NCBI RefSeq assembly: GCF_037389425.1
Contig: NZ_JBBHKR010000090.1
Coordinates: 1 to 28,362, forward strand
DNA from: Stygiolobus sp037389425
GTDB taxonomy: Archaea > Thermoproteota > Thermoprotei_A > Sulfolobales > Sulfolobaceae
Reading direction: 5' to 3'
DNA length: 28,362 nucleotides
Shown here one piece after another: positions 14,207 through 22,906 of the stretch (position 1 is the first letter of the stretch; the number at the start of each line of letters is the position of its first letter). Made by a program: the position numbers and the translations under genes. Below the pieces are notes generated by a model. It ran no database searches, was not told the origin of the DNA, and saw only the letters and a program-made list of their open reading frames with translations.

Positions 14207-15352
14207 GTGAGATTAGAAGGTATAGCTGATTTACCCCTCCATGAGGGCAAAGTCCCTTCCTGGTTAGCCTCTATAATGAAGAGACTATCAAAAGCTATTA
14301 TAGACGTTATGATTATAGAATGGGGCGAGGAAAAAGTATTAGAAAGGTTATCAAATCCCTTGTGGTTTCAAGCATTCAACAACGTAATAGGTATGGATTG
14401 GGACTCATCTGGATCAACAACTGTAACCTTGGGAATATTAAAGGAAGTAGTAAGCATTGACGATGAAGGCATTGCTGTATTAGGAGGAAAAGGTAAAAAA
14501 GCGCTTAAAGTCCCAGAGGAATTAAGAGTTCTAGACAAAAAAATCGACGCGGATGTCGGGGAACTGGAAAGGGCAAGTAGGCTAGTTGCTAAAGTAGATA
14601 GCGTATTAGTTCAAGACGGTCACACATTATATCATCATTCTATGTTAGTTACTAAAAGTGGCAAATGGGCGATAATACAACAAGGCATGAATCTTAAGAC
14701 AAGATATGCTAGAAGATATCATTGGTTCTATACAAGAAAATTTACGATAGAACCTCACCAAGGTATAGCTGGGATAAGGCATGATGTAGCCATAGACAGT
14801 GTAAGAAGAGATAGAGAGAATACACGCAAAATACTTCTCGATTTAATAAGGGAGAATCCGACCAAAGTGGTATCCCAGATAGAAATGGCACAGAACCTGC
14901 TTAAAGGTCAGTCTACATTGTTCTCTCAAGCGTTTAACGTGAAAATATCTCCTAAAGTAAAGTTAATCTACATGAAACCTAATGACTTGAGAAGGGTCAA
15001 GGAAGTGTTGAATAAGGTCTATGAGTTTAACCCAATAAACCTAGAGGAGGCATTATTGAATGGTATAGGCCCTTCTACGGCGAGGGCATTATATCTCGTA
15101 GCCGACTTAATCTACAATGAACCACCGTCTTACGAGGACCCTGTTAATTATCCTTATGATCCGTTTAAGTATGCATATGCCATAGGAGGTAAGGACGGCA
15201 TACCTTTTCCCGTGAATAGGAAGGTAGCCTATGAAGTAATTTACACCTTAGAAGATATTATAGAAAAGATAAAAGTGGAGAAGAAAGATAAAGAGTTTGC
15301 TTTAAGTAAATTAAAGGAGTTGGCTAAACATGGAGATAAAGAAGGGTCTTGA
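14207..15352 (+). CDS. DUF763 protein
   Basis: This 381-residue protein matches the DUF763 family found in archaea and some bacteria, whose function I do not know. Recognisable stretches are GIADLPLHEGKVPSWL at 5-20, VQDGHTLYHHSML near 144, GKWAIIQQGMN, HWFYTRKF, and EPHQGIAG near 186. Near residue 287, LLNGIGPSTARALYLVADLIY resembles a helix-hairpin-helix, as in DNA glycosylases and nucleases, so a nucleic-acid role is plausible but inferred. The start is GTG with a TATA box at leaderless spacing. The end overlaps the citrate synthase start by 23 nt. Confidence 0.85.
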   Translation: MRLEGIADLPLHEGKVPSWLASIMKRLSKAIIDVMIIEWGEEKVLERLSNPLWFQAFNNVIGMDWDSSGSTTVTLGILKEVVSIDDEGIAVLGGKGKKALKVPEELRVLDKKIDADVGELERASRLVAKVDSVLVQDGHTLYHHSMLVTKSGKWAIIQQGMNLKTRYARRYHWFYTRKFTIEPHQGIAGIRHDVAIDSVRRDRENTRKILLDLIRENPTKVVSQIEMAQNLLKGQSTLFSQAFNVKISPKVKLIYMKPNDLRRVKEVLNKVYEFNPINLEEALLNGIGPSTARALYLVADLIYNEPPSYEDPVNYPYDPFKYAYAIGGKDGIPFPVNRKVAYEVIYTLEDIIEKIKVEKKDKEFALSKLKELAKHGDKEGS

Positions 15353-16454
15353 GGACGTTTATGTTAAAGAGACGGAAATAACTTATATAGACGGTGAACT
15401 AGGTAGACTTTATTATAGAGGATATTCTATTTACGACTTGGCTGAATTTTCCAATTTTGAAGAAACTAGTTACCTTATACTTTACGGGAAGCTACCTAAC
15501 GTATATGAGTACGAGAATTTCGTTAAGTCTTTGAGGGAGTCAAGGGGTATTTCAGATAGGGTTAAAGAATTTTTAAAAGGCGTAAAAAAGAACGCTTATC
15601 CCATGGACGTACTGAGAACAGCAGTCAGTATTATGGGGCTCGAGGAAAATTCTCATACTTACAGTGTTTCAGAACAGAGTATAATTAACCTAATATCTAA
15701 ATTTCCTACTATAATTTCTTACTATATCAGATTAAGAAGGGATTTAGAGCCTGTAGAACCAGATACTAGCCTTTCACACGCTGCAAATTTCCTCTACATG
15801 GTTAATGGAACAAAACCTAGTGAAGAGGAATGTAGGGCAATGGACGTTGCCATGATTCTCCATATAGATCATGAAATGAATGCGTCCACTTTCGCTTCCT
15901 TGGTAGTAGCATCCACACTTTCCGACATATATTCGGCTATTATAGCAGGCATCTCGGCGTTAAAAGGTCCGTTACACGGAGGTGCAAATTATGAAGCGCT
16001 CAAGATGTTCAGGGAAATAGGAGATGTAGAAAATGTAGAGAAATACATTCTTAATAGACTGGCTAATAAACAAAGGATAATGGGTTTTGGTCATAGAGTT
16101 TATAAGACTTATGATCCAAGGGCTAGAATATTGAAGTCCTATGCAAAACTGTTAGCTGAAAAAAAGGGGGGAGAGATTAGGAGACTTTATGAGATAGCCG
16201 AGAAGGTAGAAGAAATAGGAATTAAGTATCTAGGATCAAAAGGGATATACCCTAACGTAGATTTCTACTCTAGCATTGTATTTTATGCACTAGGCTTCGA
16301 GCCAGAGTTCTTCCCGACGGTTTTCGCGTCGGCTAGGGTTACTGGATGGATAGCACATATATTAGAGTACGTGAAAGATAACAAGATAATAAGACCTAAA
16401 GCGTACTATAAGGGTGAAATAGGCAGGAAATATATTCCTTTAGATAGTAGATAA
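15330..16454 (+). CDS. gltA: citrate synthase
   Basis: Citrate synthase condenses oxaloacetate and acetyl-CoA, the entry of the citric acid cycle. The 374 residues match the compact archaeal/Gram-positive type: DGELGRLYYRGYSI at 21-34, HIDHEMNAS at 178-186, GPLHGGANYEA at 213-223, MGFGHRVYKTYDPRA at 251-265, and NVDFYS near 310. The catalytic His216, His255 and the Asp in NVDF are present. Length is normal. The ATG lies inside the DUF763 gene (23-nt overlap), so translation is likely coupled. Confidence 0.95.
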   Translation: MEIKKGLEDVYVKETEITYIDGELGRLYYRGYSIYDLAEFSNFEETSYLILYGKLPNVYEYENFVKSLRESRGISDRVKEFLKGVKKNAYPMDVLRTAVSIMGLEENSHTYSVSEQSIINLISKFPTIISYYIRLRRDLEPVEPDTSLSHAANFLYMVNGTKPSEEECRAMDVAMILHIDHEMNASTFASLVVASTLSDIYSAIIAGISALKGPLHGGANYEALKMFREIGDVENVEKYILNRLANKQRIMGFGHRVYKTYDPRARILKSYAKLLAEKKGGEIRRLYEIAEKVEEIGIKYLGSKGIYPNVDFYSSIVFYALGFEPEFFPTVFASARVTGWIAHILEYVKDNKIIRPKAYYKGEIGRKYIPLDSR

Positions 16455-16513
16455 TGGCATAGCATAAACGTTTTAGAGTAGGTTTTTAACTTTCATGTAA
16501 GGAGATAACTTAA

Positions 16514-17173
16514 ATGATTAAGTTTAAACTGAATAAAGAGGAGGAACTCTTTATTAAACTAGTGAAGATTGGCGAGGACCTGAAAGTTGCTTGTGGTAGT
16601 CTTAGACAGTTATTCGTTGGAGTTTTAAATAATGAAGAAGATACCGTGAATTCAAATATAGTTAAGATCAAGACGGTAACCGAAAGGATAGCAATGTCTA
16701 GAGAGGAAACATTATCCATTATATATGGTGGCGCGTTTTTACCGGATTTTAAGGAAGCTATTGTAATGCTAACTCAGGCATTATATCAAACCAGTGCTGC
16801 AATAAAAGACGCGGCAAGGGCTGTATCTTCTAGAAAACCAGCGGAAAAATGTCTCATTAACTTGAGGGAGAGCATATTATCTTATTTGTCTACGATAGAT
16901 GAGGCATCAGAGAGGCTGGAGGATATGTTATCTAAACTATCCAATGATATCAATGAAGCGCTAAAAGTAGGGAAAGAGATACAAATGTTGGAGAGAAGTG
17001 GTGATGAGCTAAAGGATATGCTCATTTCAAGACTATATTCAATGGAGAAAGACATAGACCTCATCACTATCCTTCAGATGAGGGATGTGATATTCTTCTT
17101 AGATGACATTCTTGACTTCATGGAAGATGCTACGTTAAGTATTGAAGTCCTCTATGCTACGTTAAAGTCCTAA
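16514..17173 (+). CDS. PhoU-like DUF47 family protein
   Basis: This is a 219-residue all-helical protein of the PhoU-like DUF47 family, usually encoded beside PiT phosphate transporters and thought to regulate or assist them. Typical features are the N-terminal FIKLVKIGEDLKVACGSLRQLF, a central ERSGDELKDMLISRLYSME near 158-176, and the closing MRDVIFFLDDILDFMEDAT near 191-209. TATA-like GTTTTTAAC is about 25 nt upstream and AAGGAGAT about 8 nt upstream of the ATG. Here it is convergent with the PiT gene and overlaps it by 12 nt, rather than sitting in the same operon. Confidence 0.85.
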   Translation: MIKFKLNKEEELFIKLVKIGEDLKVACGSLRQLFVGVLNNEEDTVNSNIVKIKTVTERIAMSREETLSIIYGGAFLPDFKEAIVMLTQALYQTSAAIKDAARAVSSRKPAEKCLINLRESILSYLSTIDEASERLEDMLSKLSNDINEALKVGKEIQMLERSGDELKDMLISRLYSMEKDIDLITILQMRDVIFFLDDILDFMEDATLSIEVLYATLKS

Positions 17174-18142
17174 TATGCTCCTTAAAATCCCATAAGCCGC
17201 CAAGCTTACAATCATTGCCAACATAGGGGAAACAATCCATCCTTTCGCAATTTGTTTCAACTGCCTTTGAACGTCATATCCAAAGCTTCTCAAACTTAAT
17301 CCTATTATTCCACCCATTATTGTCTGTGTTATTGATATGGGGATACCAAAAATGGTAAATACCTCAGATATTATGTCACTTCCTATAAGTGCTGAAGAAG
17401 CGGCAGTGTACCCGAGCCTTGTTATTCTAAAACCTACCGTTATTACAGCCTTTCTCGAACTTAAATAAATTCCTAAGCTTGCTGCAGTAGCGTAAATTGG
17501 TGCCGTAATGTAGAATGGTTCGCTGATTAGTCCAGCAGATATAATTATTCCTATTGCGTTAGCCCCCGTTACGAAAGAAGTGAAAATAGAGGAAATTATT
17601 AGACCGTATTTATAATATCTAATTTCTCGGATGAAATTTCTTTCGCTCTTTAAGAAGTTCTTTAGAAAGAAATACATAGAAAGTGATGTAGTTATGGCGA
17701 CTAAAGGTGAAAGAATCCATGACAACACAGTGAAGTCGAATTTACCCCAGTCAAATCCTATTGTACCTCTTGCTATCAGCACTACACTGGCTAACGAAGG
17801 GTAAATCATCTGGCTTAATGATGCTGGAATTCCTATTTTATTAAGGTAGTAAAACGTGACCGTAGAGGAAAAAAGAATAGCAGAGAGTACTATTTCCAAA
17901 AGTAAAAAGTTCTGTGAACTTACTAAACCGTAAATGCTGGATTCCATAGTAATGCTACCGATCGACGCTCCAGAGAACAGTGAAATGGCATTAATTAGGT
18001 AGGATAATCTCCTCCTTAACACATTAGTTGAGACTAATATTCCTAAAGCTATCGCAGAGTTATTTCCACCAACTAAAAATGATGAGATCAAACCAATGAC
18101 AAATATAAAATATTCAAGTAAGTTCGAACTACTCACTACCAT
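17162..18142 (-). CDS. PiT-family inorganic phosphate transporter
   Basis: This is a 326-residue multi-pass membrane protein with the two repeated phosphate-site signatures of PiT carriers: FLVGGNNSAIALG at about 20-32 and FVTGANAIGIIISAGL at about 190-205. About ten hydrophobic segments can be counted. It should import phosphate (or a metal-phosphate complex) with a cation. The ATG overlaps the end of the ribbon-helix-helix gene by 14 nt, so the pair form an operon. The 3' end meets the DUF47 gene head-on with a 12-nt overlap. Confidence 0.85.
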   Translation of the reverse strand: MVVSSSNLLEYFIFVIGLISSFLVGGNNSAIALGILVSTNVLRRRLSYLINAISLFSGASIGSITMESSIYGLVSSQNFLLLEIVLSAILFSSTVTFYYLNKIGIPASLSQMIYPSLASVVLIARGTIGFDWGKFDFTVLSWILSPLVAITTSLSMYFFLKNFLKSERNFIREIRYYKYGLIISSIFTSFVTGANAIGIIISAGLISEPFYITAPIYATAASLGIYLSSRKAVITVGFRITRLGYTAASSALIGSDIISEVFTIFGIPISITQTIMGGIIGLSLRSFGYDVQRQLKQIAKGWIVSPMLAMIVSLAAYGILRSILGL

Positions 18143-18353
18143 CCTTTCTTTCTAACTCCTTAATATATGCTATTATAGCGTCTCTAATCAAGTCACTTCT
18201 GTTACTATAACCCATTACTTTAACCATCTCGTCTATTTCTCTGAGAAATTCCTCATCCAGTTTAAAGGAAATCGTCTTAACACTATTGAATTCGAGTTCG
18301 TATGTAATGTCGTCTAGTTTTTTAACACCATTCATAGGAATCACAAATCTCAT
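18129..18353 (-). CDS. ribbon-helix-helix (CopG/NikR-N type) DNA-binding protein
   Basis: This 74-residue protein has the RHH pattern at 28-68: a beta strand (TISFKLDEE), helix A (FLREIDEMVKVMG), the turn YSNRSDLIRDAI and a second helix. An extra N-terminal stretch of about 25 residues precedes it. It is the first gene of the operon with the phosphate transporter and probably regulates it and itself. Direct repeats CTAGTAA just upstream are candidate sites. The effector is unknown. Confidence 0.85.
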   Translation of the reverse strand: MRFVIPMNGVKKLDDITYELEFNSVKTISFKLDEEFLREIDEMVKVMGYSNRSDLIRDAIIAYIKELERKDGSE

Positions 18354-18378
18354 TTCTTTTTATTTAGAAAAGTTTTTC

Positions 18379-18399
18379 CTAGTAAAAAAGGGCTAGTAA
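18379..18399. promoter_or_regulatory. tandem CTAGTAA repeats, candidate RHH operator
   Basis: CTAGTAA occurs at 18379-18385 and again at 18393-18399, 14 bp apart on centre, about 26-46 nt upstream of the RHH start. A minus-strand TATA-like ACTATAAAAAG lies next to them at about 18400-18410. RHH dimers commonly bind short tandem repeats. The role is inferred. Confidence 0.4.
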
Positions 18400-18470
18400 T
18401 CTTTTTATAGTGATAGAATTAGTTAGTAGTCTAATTAGGCAATATCCTACTTTAGAGATGCGGATAAATT

Positions 18471-18480
18471 CTTAAAAAGG
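18471..18480 (+). promoter_or_regulatory. TATA box of hel308
   Basis: CTTAAAAAGG lies about 30 nt before the hel308 ATG, consistent with a leaderless or near-leaderless transcript. Confidence 0.5.
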
Positions 18481-18509
18481 CTTTTGTTAATAACATTTAC
18501 ATTTTAAAA

Positions 18510-20630
18510 ATGACATGTATAAGTGTTGATTCATTACCTGTAAACGAGAAAATTAAGGATATCCTCAAAAAAAGGGGGATTCAAAAACTTAATCCACCAC
18601 AGACAGAGGCTGTTCAAAAAGGTTTATTAGATGATAAACCCTTACTTATTGTTTCTCCTACAGCTTCTGGTAAAACTCTGATGGCTGAACTCGGTATGGT
18701 AAGTCATCTCATAAACAAAGGAGGAAAAGCAGTCTATGCTACACCTCTCAGAGCCCTAACTAACGAAAAATACGTTACTTTTAAGGACTGGGAACAGTTA
18801 GGGCTGAAAGTAGCAATGACCAGTGGGGATTATGACACTGATGACTACTGGTTAAAGGATTACGATATTATAGTTGCGACCTATGAGAAGTTAGATTCCC
18901 TATGGAGGCATAACTCTCCTTGGCTTAAGGAAGTAGATTACTTTGTATTAGATGAGTTCCACTATATGAATGATCCTGAAAGGGGACCAGTAGTTGAAAG
19001 CGTAGCGGTAAGAGCTAAAAGAAAAGGTACAATTTTAGCCCTGAGTGCGACTATTGGGAACTATAAACAGATCGCAGAGTGGCTAAAGGCAGATGTAGTA
19101 GCTACCAACTGGAGACCAGTACCTTTAAAGGAAGGTGTGCTATATGTTGGCAATAAAAAGAAGGACTTTGTAGTAATGTATAAGGACGGAACGTTCAGAA
19201 AGGTATATGGCGAATGCCCTATTGTAGCATACGCCCTAGACGTGATCTCTAAGGATGGTCAAGTCTTAATATTTAGGTCTTCTAGGAAGTATGCAGAGGC
19301 TACCGCAGTTAAGATCTCACAATACATGAATTTTGTAAAATTAAACGATAAAAAACTTCACGAGGTAGCAGAGAGGGTTAAGGAAGTAGAAGACGGAGGA
19401 AGCAATGAAAAAGAGGCACTTTATAACCTAATACTTAAAGGAGTAGCATATCACCATGCAGGATTGTCTAAGGGGTTACGCGATATAATCGAAAACGCAT
19501 TTAGAGATAGGATCATCAAAGTCATAGTAGCTACTCCGACACTTGCTGCCGGTGTTAATTTACCGGCGAGAGCTGTAGTTATAGGTGATATACACAGATT
19601 TAATAGGAAGGTCATAGGTTTCACGGAATATATTCCAGTGATGGAGTACAAACAGATGAGCGGAAGGGCAGGTAGACCAGGATTTGATGAATACGGAGAG
19701 TCTGTGGTGGTTGTGAGGACAAAGAGTGAAGTAGACAAGGTTATGCAGAGGTATCTGAATTCAGATGTCGAGCCTATAGAGTCAAAATTGGGATCAGAAA
19801 GTGCATTCTATTCCTTTATCCTGAGCATAATCTCTTCCGAAGAAGATGTGACCGAAAAGACTTTGACCGATTACATACAAGACACTTTACTTCCGAAGGA
19901 GCTAGCAAAGAAATATTTTAAGCAAGCTTTAAACTGGTTACTTGATAACGAGTTTATTGCTCAAAAGGATGAGTACTTAACTTTAACGAGGTTTGGCAGG
20001 AGAATTTCAGATTTATATCTTAACCCGTTCACAGCCGTTACAATAAAGGATGCCCTTACCCGAAATGAAAAAAGGTGTGAAATAGCCTATTTCCATATGC
20101 TTGCATACACTCCAGACGGTCCCTTAGTAAGTATAACTAAGGCTGAAGAGGACGTCCTATTAGACGAGCTAGACTGCGAACTATTCATAGAAGAGCCTTA
20201 CGACGAGTATGAACTATCGAACTATCTTTCCTCCCTTAAAGTTGCGTTTATTATGAGGGATTGGATAGAGGAAGTAGACGAAGACACTATCTTAGGTAGG
20301 TATGGAATAGGTTCCGGGGACTTAAGAGCTATCATTGAAACTATGGATTGGCTCACCTACAGTGGCTTCCATGTAGCCTCAGTACTTGGTCTGAAGGAAC
20401 ATAAAGAGGTATTAGAAAAACTCCACATGAGAGTTAAGGACGGGGTAAAAGAGGAATTAATTCCCTTGATTAAGGTCTCGGGAATAGGAAGAGTGAGGGC
20501 TAGATTACTCTATTCTCACGGGATAAAGACACCGGAGGAGATAATAATGAATCCTGAGAAAGTGAAACAATTGTTAGGACCAAAAATAGGTGAAAAAATT
20601 GTCAGAGAAGCTGCAAGAGCTATTACTTAG
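18510..20630 (+). CDS. hel308: Hel308 ATP-dependent DNA helicase
   Basis: Hel308 is a 3'-5' superfamily 2 helicase acting at stalled replication forks. The 706 residues hold the Q-motif region LNPPQTEAV near 27-35, Walker A SPTASGKT at 49-56, DEFH at 148-151 (most family members have DEIH), SATIGN, motif V ATPTLAAGVNLPARAVV near 340, and motif VI QMSGRAGRPGFDEYG. A winged-helix and ratchet domain follow, then a C-terminal helix-hairpin-helix (KVSGIGRVRARLLYSHG). Length is normal. A small ORF begins inside its 3' end. Confidence 0.95.
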   Translation: MTCISVDSLPVNEKIKDILKKRGIQKLNPPQTEAVQKGLLDDKPLLIVSPTASGKTLMAELGMVSHLINKGGKAVYATPLRALTNEKYVTFKDWEQLGLKVAMTSGDYDTDDYWLKDYDIIVATYEKLDSLWRHNSPWLKEVDYFVLDEFHYMNDPERGPVVESVAVRAKRKGTILALSATIGNYKQIAEWLKADVVATNWRPVPLKEGVLYVGNKKKDFVVMYKDGTFRKVYGECPIVAYALDVISKDGQVLIFRSSRKYAEATAVKISQYMNFVKLNDKKLHEVAERVKEVEDGGSNEKEALYNLILKGVAYHHAGLSKGLRDIIENAFRDRIIKVIVATPTLAAGVNLPARAVVIGDIHRFNRKVIGFTEYIPVMEYKQMSGRAGRPGFDEYGESVVVVRTKSEVDKVMQRYLNSDVEPIESKLGSESAFYSFILSIISSEEDVTEKTLTDYIQDTLLPKELAKKYFKQALNWLLDNEFIAQKDEYLTLTRFGRRISDLYLNPFTAVTIKDALTRNEKRCEIAYFHMLAYTPDGPLVSITKAEEDVLLDELDCELFIEEPYDEYELSNYLSSLKVAFIMRDWIEEVDEDTILGRYGIGSGDLRAIIETMDWLTYSGFHVASVLGLKEHKEVLEKLHMRVKDGVKEELIPLIKVSGIGRVRARLLYSHGIKTPEEIIMNPEKVKQLLGPKIGEKIVREAARAIT

Positions 20631-20781
20631 GTTTTTGAACGGAGAGAGGCAATTTAGTGGGGATTGTGAAACATTAAAGGAGTTAATTTTATTACTCAAA
20701 GCATTAGGAAGGGAGGTAAAGATCGAGAAAAAAGAAAAAAGTTTGTGTTATGTTATAGTGGAATATTACCGTGCTTCTTAG
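20590..20781 (+). CDS. small protein of unknown function overlapping hel308
   Basis: This is a 63-residue ORF starting at GTG 20590 (a TTG lies three codons later), overlapping the last 41 bases of hel308 in another frame. The protein is charged and amphipathic: MKKLSEKLQELLLRFL, then GRQF-like polar turns, LKELILLLKALGREVKIEKK and a short beta-like CYVIVEYY end. I recognise no family. Its 3' end overlaps the convergent pccB stop by 29 bp. The coupled start and continuous amphipathic pattern favour a real gene. Confidence 0.5.
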   Translation: MKKLSEKLQELLLRFLNGERQFSGDCETLKELILLLKALGREVKIEKKEKSLCYVIVEYYRAS

Positions 20782-22321
20782 GATACCTGTATTCTCTCTT
20801 ATTCCTCAACATTTCAAGAGCAGCAGCTATAACTCTCCTAGTATCTTTGGGTTCAATTACGTCGTCAACTAATCCCTTCTCAGCTGCCCAGTATGGGTTG
20901 GCGAACAACTTCCTATACTCAGCTATCTTCTGCTTTATGAAGTCGTCTGGGTTACTTGCTTGCTGAATCTCTCTCTTGTATAAGATCCTTACTGCACCCT
21001 CCGGTCCGGTTACAGCAATTTCTGCCGTAGGCCATGCGTAAACTAGGTCAGCACCTAAGCTTTTAATGCTCATGGCTATATGGGCTCCGCCATAAGATTT
21101 CCTGACAATCATTGTTATCTTGGGCACAGTAGCCTCAGCAAAGGCATATAACATCTTAGCACCGTGTCTAATTATTCCCTTATACTCTTGGTCGGTCCCC
21201 GGAACATACCCTGGTGTGTCTACTAAGCTTATCAATGGTATGTTAAACGCGTCACAGAACCTGATGAACCTTGCAGCCTTATCAGCTGCATCAATATCGA
21301 TTGAACCTCCGAACTCTTCTGGGTTATTAGCTACGATTCCCACTACGTTTCCACCGATCCTAGCGAATCCTACTATTATATTCCTAGCCCAGTGTTTGTG
21401 AACTTCTAAGAACTCGCCGTTATCAACTATTCTACTTATTATTTCCTTCATGTTATACGGTTTTGCTGGGTCATCTGGCATTATTTGATCTACTCCGCTA
21501 ACATCTCTGTCCATTGGGTCACCAGTGTCCATGTAAGGTGGTTCTTCCATATTGTTTGAAGGTAAGTAAGATAACAATTTCTTTGCCGTGTTTATTGCTT
21601 CTTGTTCACTGTCAACCATAAAGTGCACTACACCGGATTTACTAGCGTGAACAGCTGCTCCCCCTAAGTCTTGGAAGGTAACTTCTTCGCCTAATACTAC
21701 TTTGGTGATCTCTGGACCAGTTACGAACATATAGTAAGCGTCCCCTTTGATCATGATAATGAAGTCGGTAAGTGCTGGGGAATACACTGCTCCTCCTGCA
21801 GCTGGTCCAGCCATAATAGTTATCTGTGGAATTACTCCAGAGGCCATTACGTTATTCTTGAATACAAGACCATATCCTTCTAGTGCCATTGCTCCTTCTT
21901 GAATTCTAGCACCACCTGAGTCGTTAATTCCTACTACTGGCGCACCTACCTTAAGTGCTAATTCATAAATCTTTCCTATCTTTGCAGCGTGTATTTCCCC
22001 TAAGGTTCCGCCGATTTCCGTAAAGTCTTGAGCGTAAGCAAAGACAGTCCTTCCGTCTACCTTACCCCAACCAGTTACCACACCGTCACCGTAATATCTT
22101 TCTTTATCGAGCCCGAACTCTGTAGCTCTTGTAGTAGCGAACGTCATAATCTCGTTAAACGTGCCTTCGTCAAATAATAGTGCAAGCCTTTCTCTGGCTG
22201 TTAGTTTACCTTTAGAGTGTTGTGCCTTTATCCTTTCGTCTCCTCCTCCTTTATATGCTTTTTCTTTTCTTTGCCTTAATTCATCTAATAATTTTTCATA
22301 TGCGGATTTTTCAGCTGACAT
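20753..22321 (-). CDS. pccB: acyl-CoA carboxylase, carboxyltransferase subunit
   Basis: This is the carboxyltransferase of the biotin-dependent acetyl/propionyl-CoA carboxylase. It moves CO2 from carboxybiotin to the acyl-CoA. The 522 residues carry the N-half acyl-CoA site (GINDSGGARIQEG near 134, MAGPAAGGAVYSPALTDF near 169) and the C-half biotin site (DTPGYVPGTDQEYKGIIRHGAK near 384, RKSYGGAHIAM near 420). I chose ATG at 22321: GGTGAGG lies 7 nt upstream and is a strong ribosome-binding site, and the upstream in-frame GTG is part of it. The gene has its own TATA box after accB. In Sulfolobales this enzyme starts the 3-hydroxypropionate/4-hydroxybutyrate cycle. Confidence 0.95.
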   Translation of the reverse strand: MSAEKSAYEKLLDELRQRKEKAYKGGGDERIKAQHSKGKLTARERLALLFDEGTFNEIMTFATTRATEFGLDKERYYGDGVVTGWGKVDGRTVFAYAQDFTEIGGTLGEIHAAKIGKIYELALKVGAPVVGINDSGGARIQEGAMALEGYGLVFKNNVMASGVIPQITIMAGPAAGGAVYSPALTDFIIMIKGDAYYMFVTGPEITKVVLGEEVTFQDLGGAAVHASKSGVVHFMVDSEQEAINTAKKLLSYLPSNNMEEPPYMDTGDPMDRDVSGVDQIMPDDPAKPYNMKEIISRIVDNGEFLEVHKHWARNIIVGFARIGGNVVGIVANNPEEFGGSIDIDAADKAARFIRFCDAFNIPLISLVDTPGYVPGTDQEYKGIIRHGAKMLYAFAEATVPKITMIVRKSYGGAHIAMSIKSLGADLVYAWPTAEIAVTGPEGAVRILYKREIQQASNPDDFIKQKIAEYRKLFANPYWAAEKGLVDDVIEPKDTRRVIAAALEMLRNKREYRYPKKHGNIPL

Positions 22322-22360
22322 AGTTCTCCTCACCTATTGATTATATATCACCCATATTTA

Positions 22361-22376
22361 GTTTTAAATTTTTATA
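22361..22376 (-). promoter_or_regulatory. TATA element of pccB
   Basis: On the minus strand TATAAAAATTTAAAAC lies about 40 nt before the pccB ATG. A T-run follows the accB stop just upstream. This suggests that pccB can be transcribed separately from accC-accB, with a leader of about 20 nt that contains the ribosome-binding site. Confidence 0.5.
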
Positions 22377-22402
22377 CATTTTAAACATTTGAAAAAATCT
22401 TA

Positions 22403-22906
22403 TCACTTAATTATTAATAATAAGTCTCCTTTCTTTACACCTTGTCCCGGCTTTATCATTATCTTTTGTACAGTTCCTGAAACTGGAGCTGATATGACTG
22501 TTTCACTCTTCATAGCTTCAATAGATAATAACGGTTGTCCCTTGTTTACAATGTCGCCCTCTTTTACTCTTACCTGAACTATTCTTCCCTGCATTGGCGA
22601 GAGTATCTCGCCCTCTTTTCCTCTTATTAGTTCTTCTAAAGACTTTCCTTCCTCAACTGCGCTCTCTGATATTCTGTCGATCTTGAAGAGCGCCTCATCA
22701 TCTATTATGATAAATCCGTTGTCAAAGTATACTCTATGGATCTCCCCGTTAACTTTGAATAATAACTCACCTTCTCTCCACCCAGAGCCTAAGTACTCTA
22801 TTTCGTATTCTCCTATCTCGGTCTTTATCTTGTCTTTGTTGCCTTTTTGGTCGTAAGTCAAAGTAGTTACATCGCCTAAATCCGAAAATACTCTGAGTAT
22901 TTTCAT
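22403..22906 (-). CDS. accB: biotin carboxyl carrier protein of acyl-CoA carboxylase
   Basis: This protein carries the biotin that shuttles carboxyl groups between AccC and PccB. Of 167 residues, the last 75 form the biotinyl domain, with Lys133 in EAMKSE as the biotinylation site and GTVQKIMIKPGQGVKKGDLL after it. The N-terminal part is a beta-rich linker. I chose ATG at 22906, whose A overlaps the last base of the accC stop and which has GGTGAT about 8 nt upstream; a GTG two codons earlier is possible. Confidence 0.93.
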   Translation of the reverse strand: MKILRVFSDLGDVTTLTYDQKGNKDKIKTEIGEYEIEYLGSGWREGELLFKVNGEIHRVYFDNGFIIIDDEALFKIDRISESAVEEGKSLEELIRGKEGEILSPMQGRIVQVRVKEGDIVNKGQPLLSIEAMKSETVISAPVSGTVQKIMIKPGQGVKKGDLLLIIK

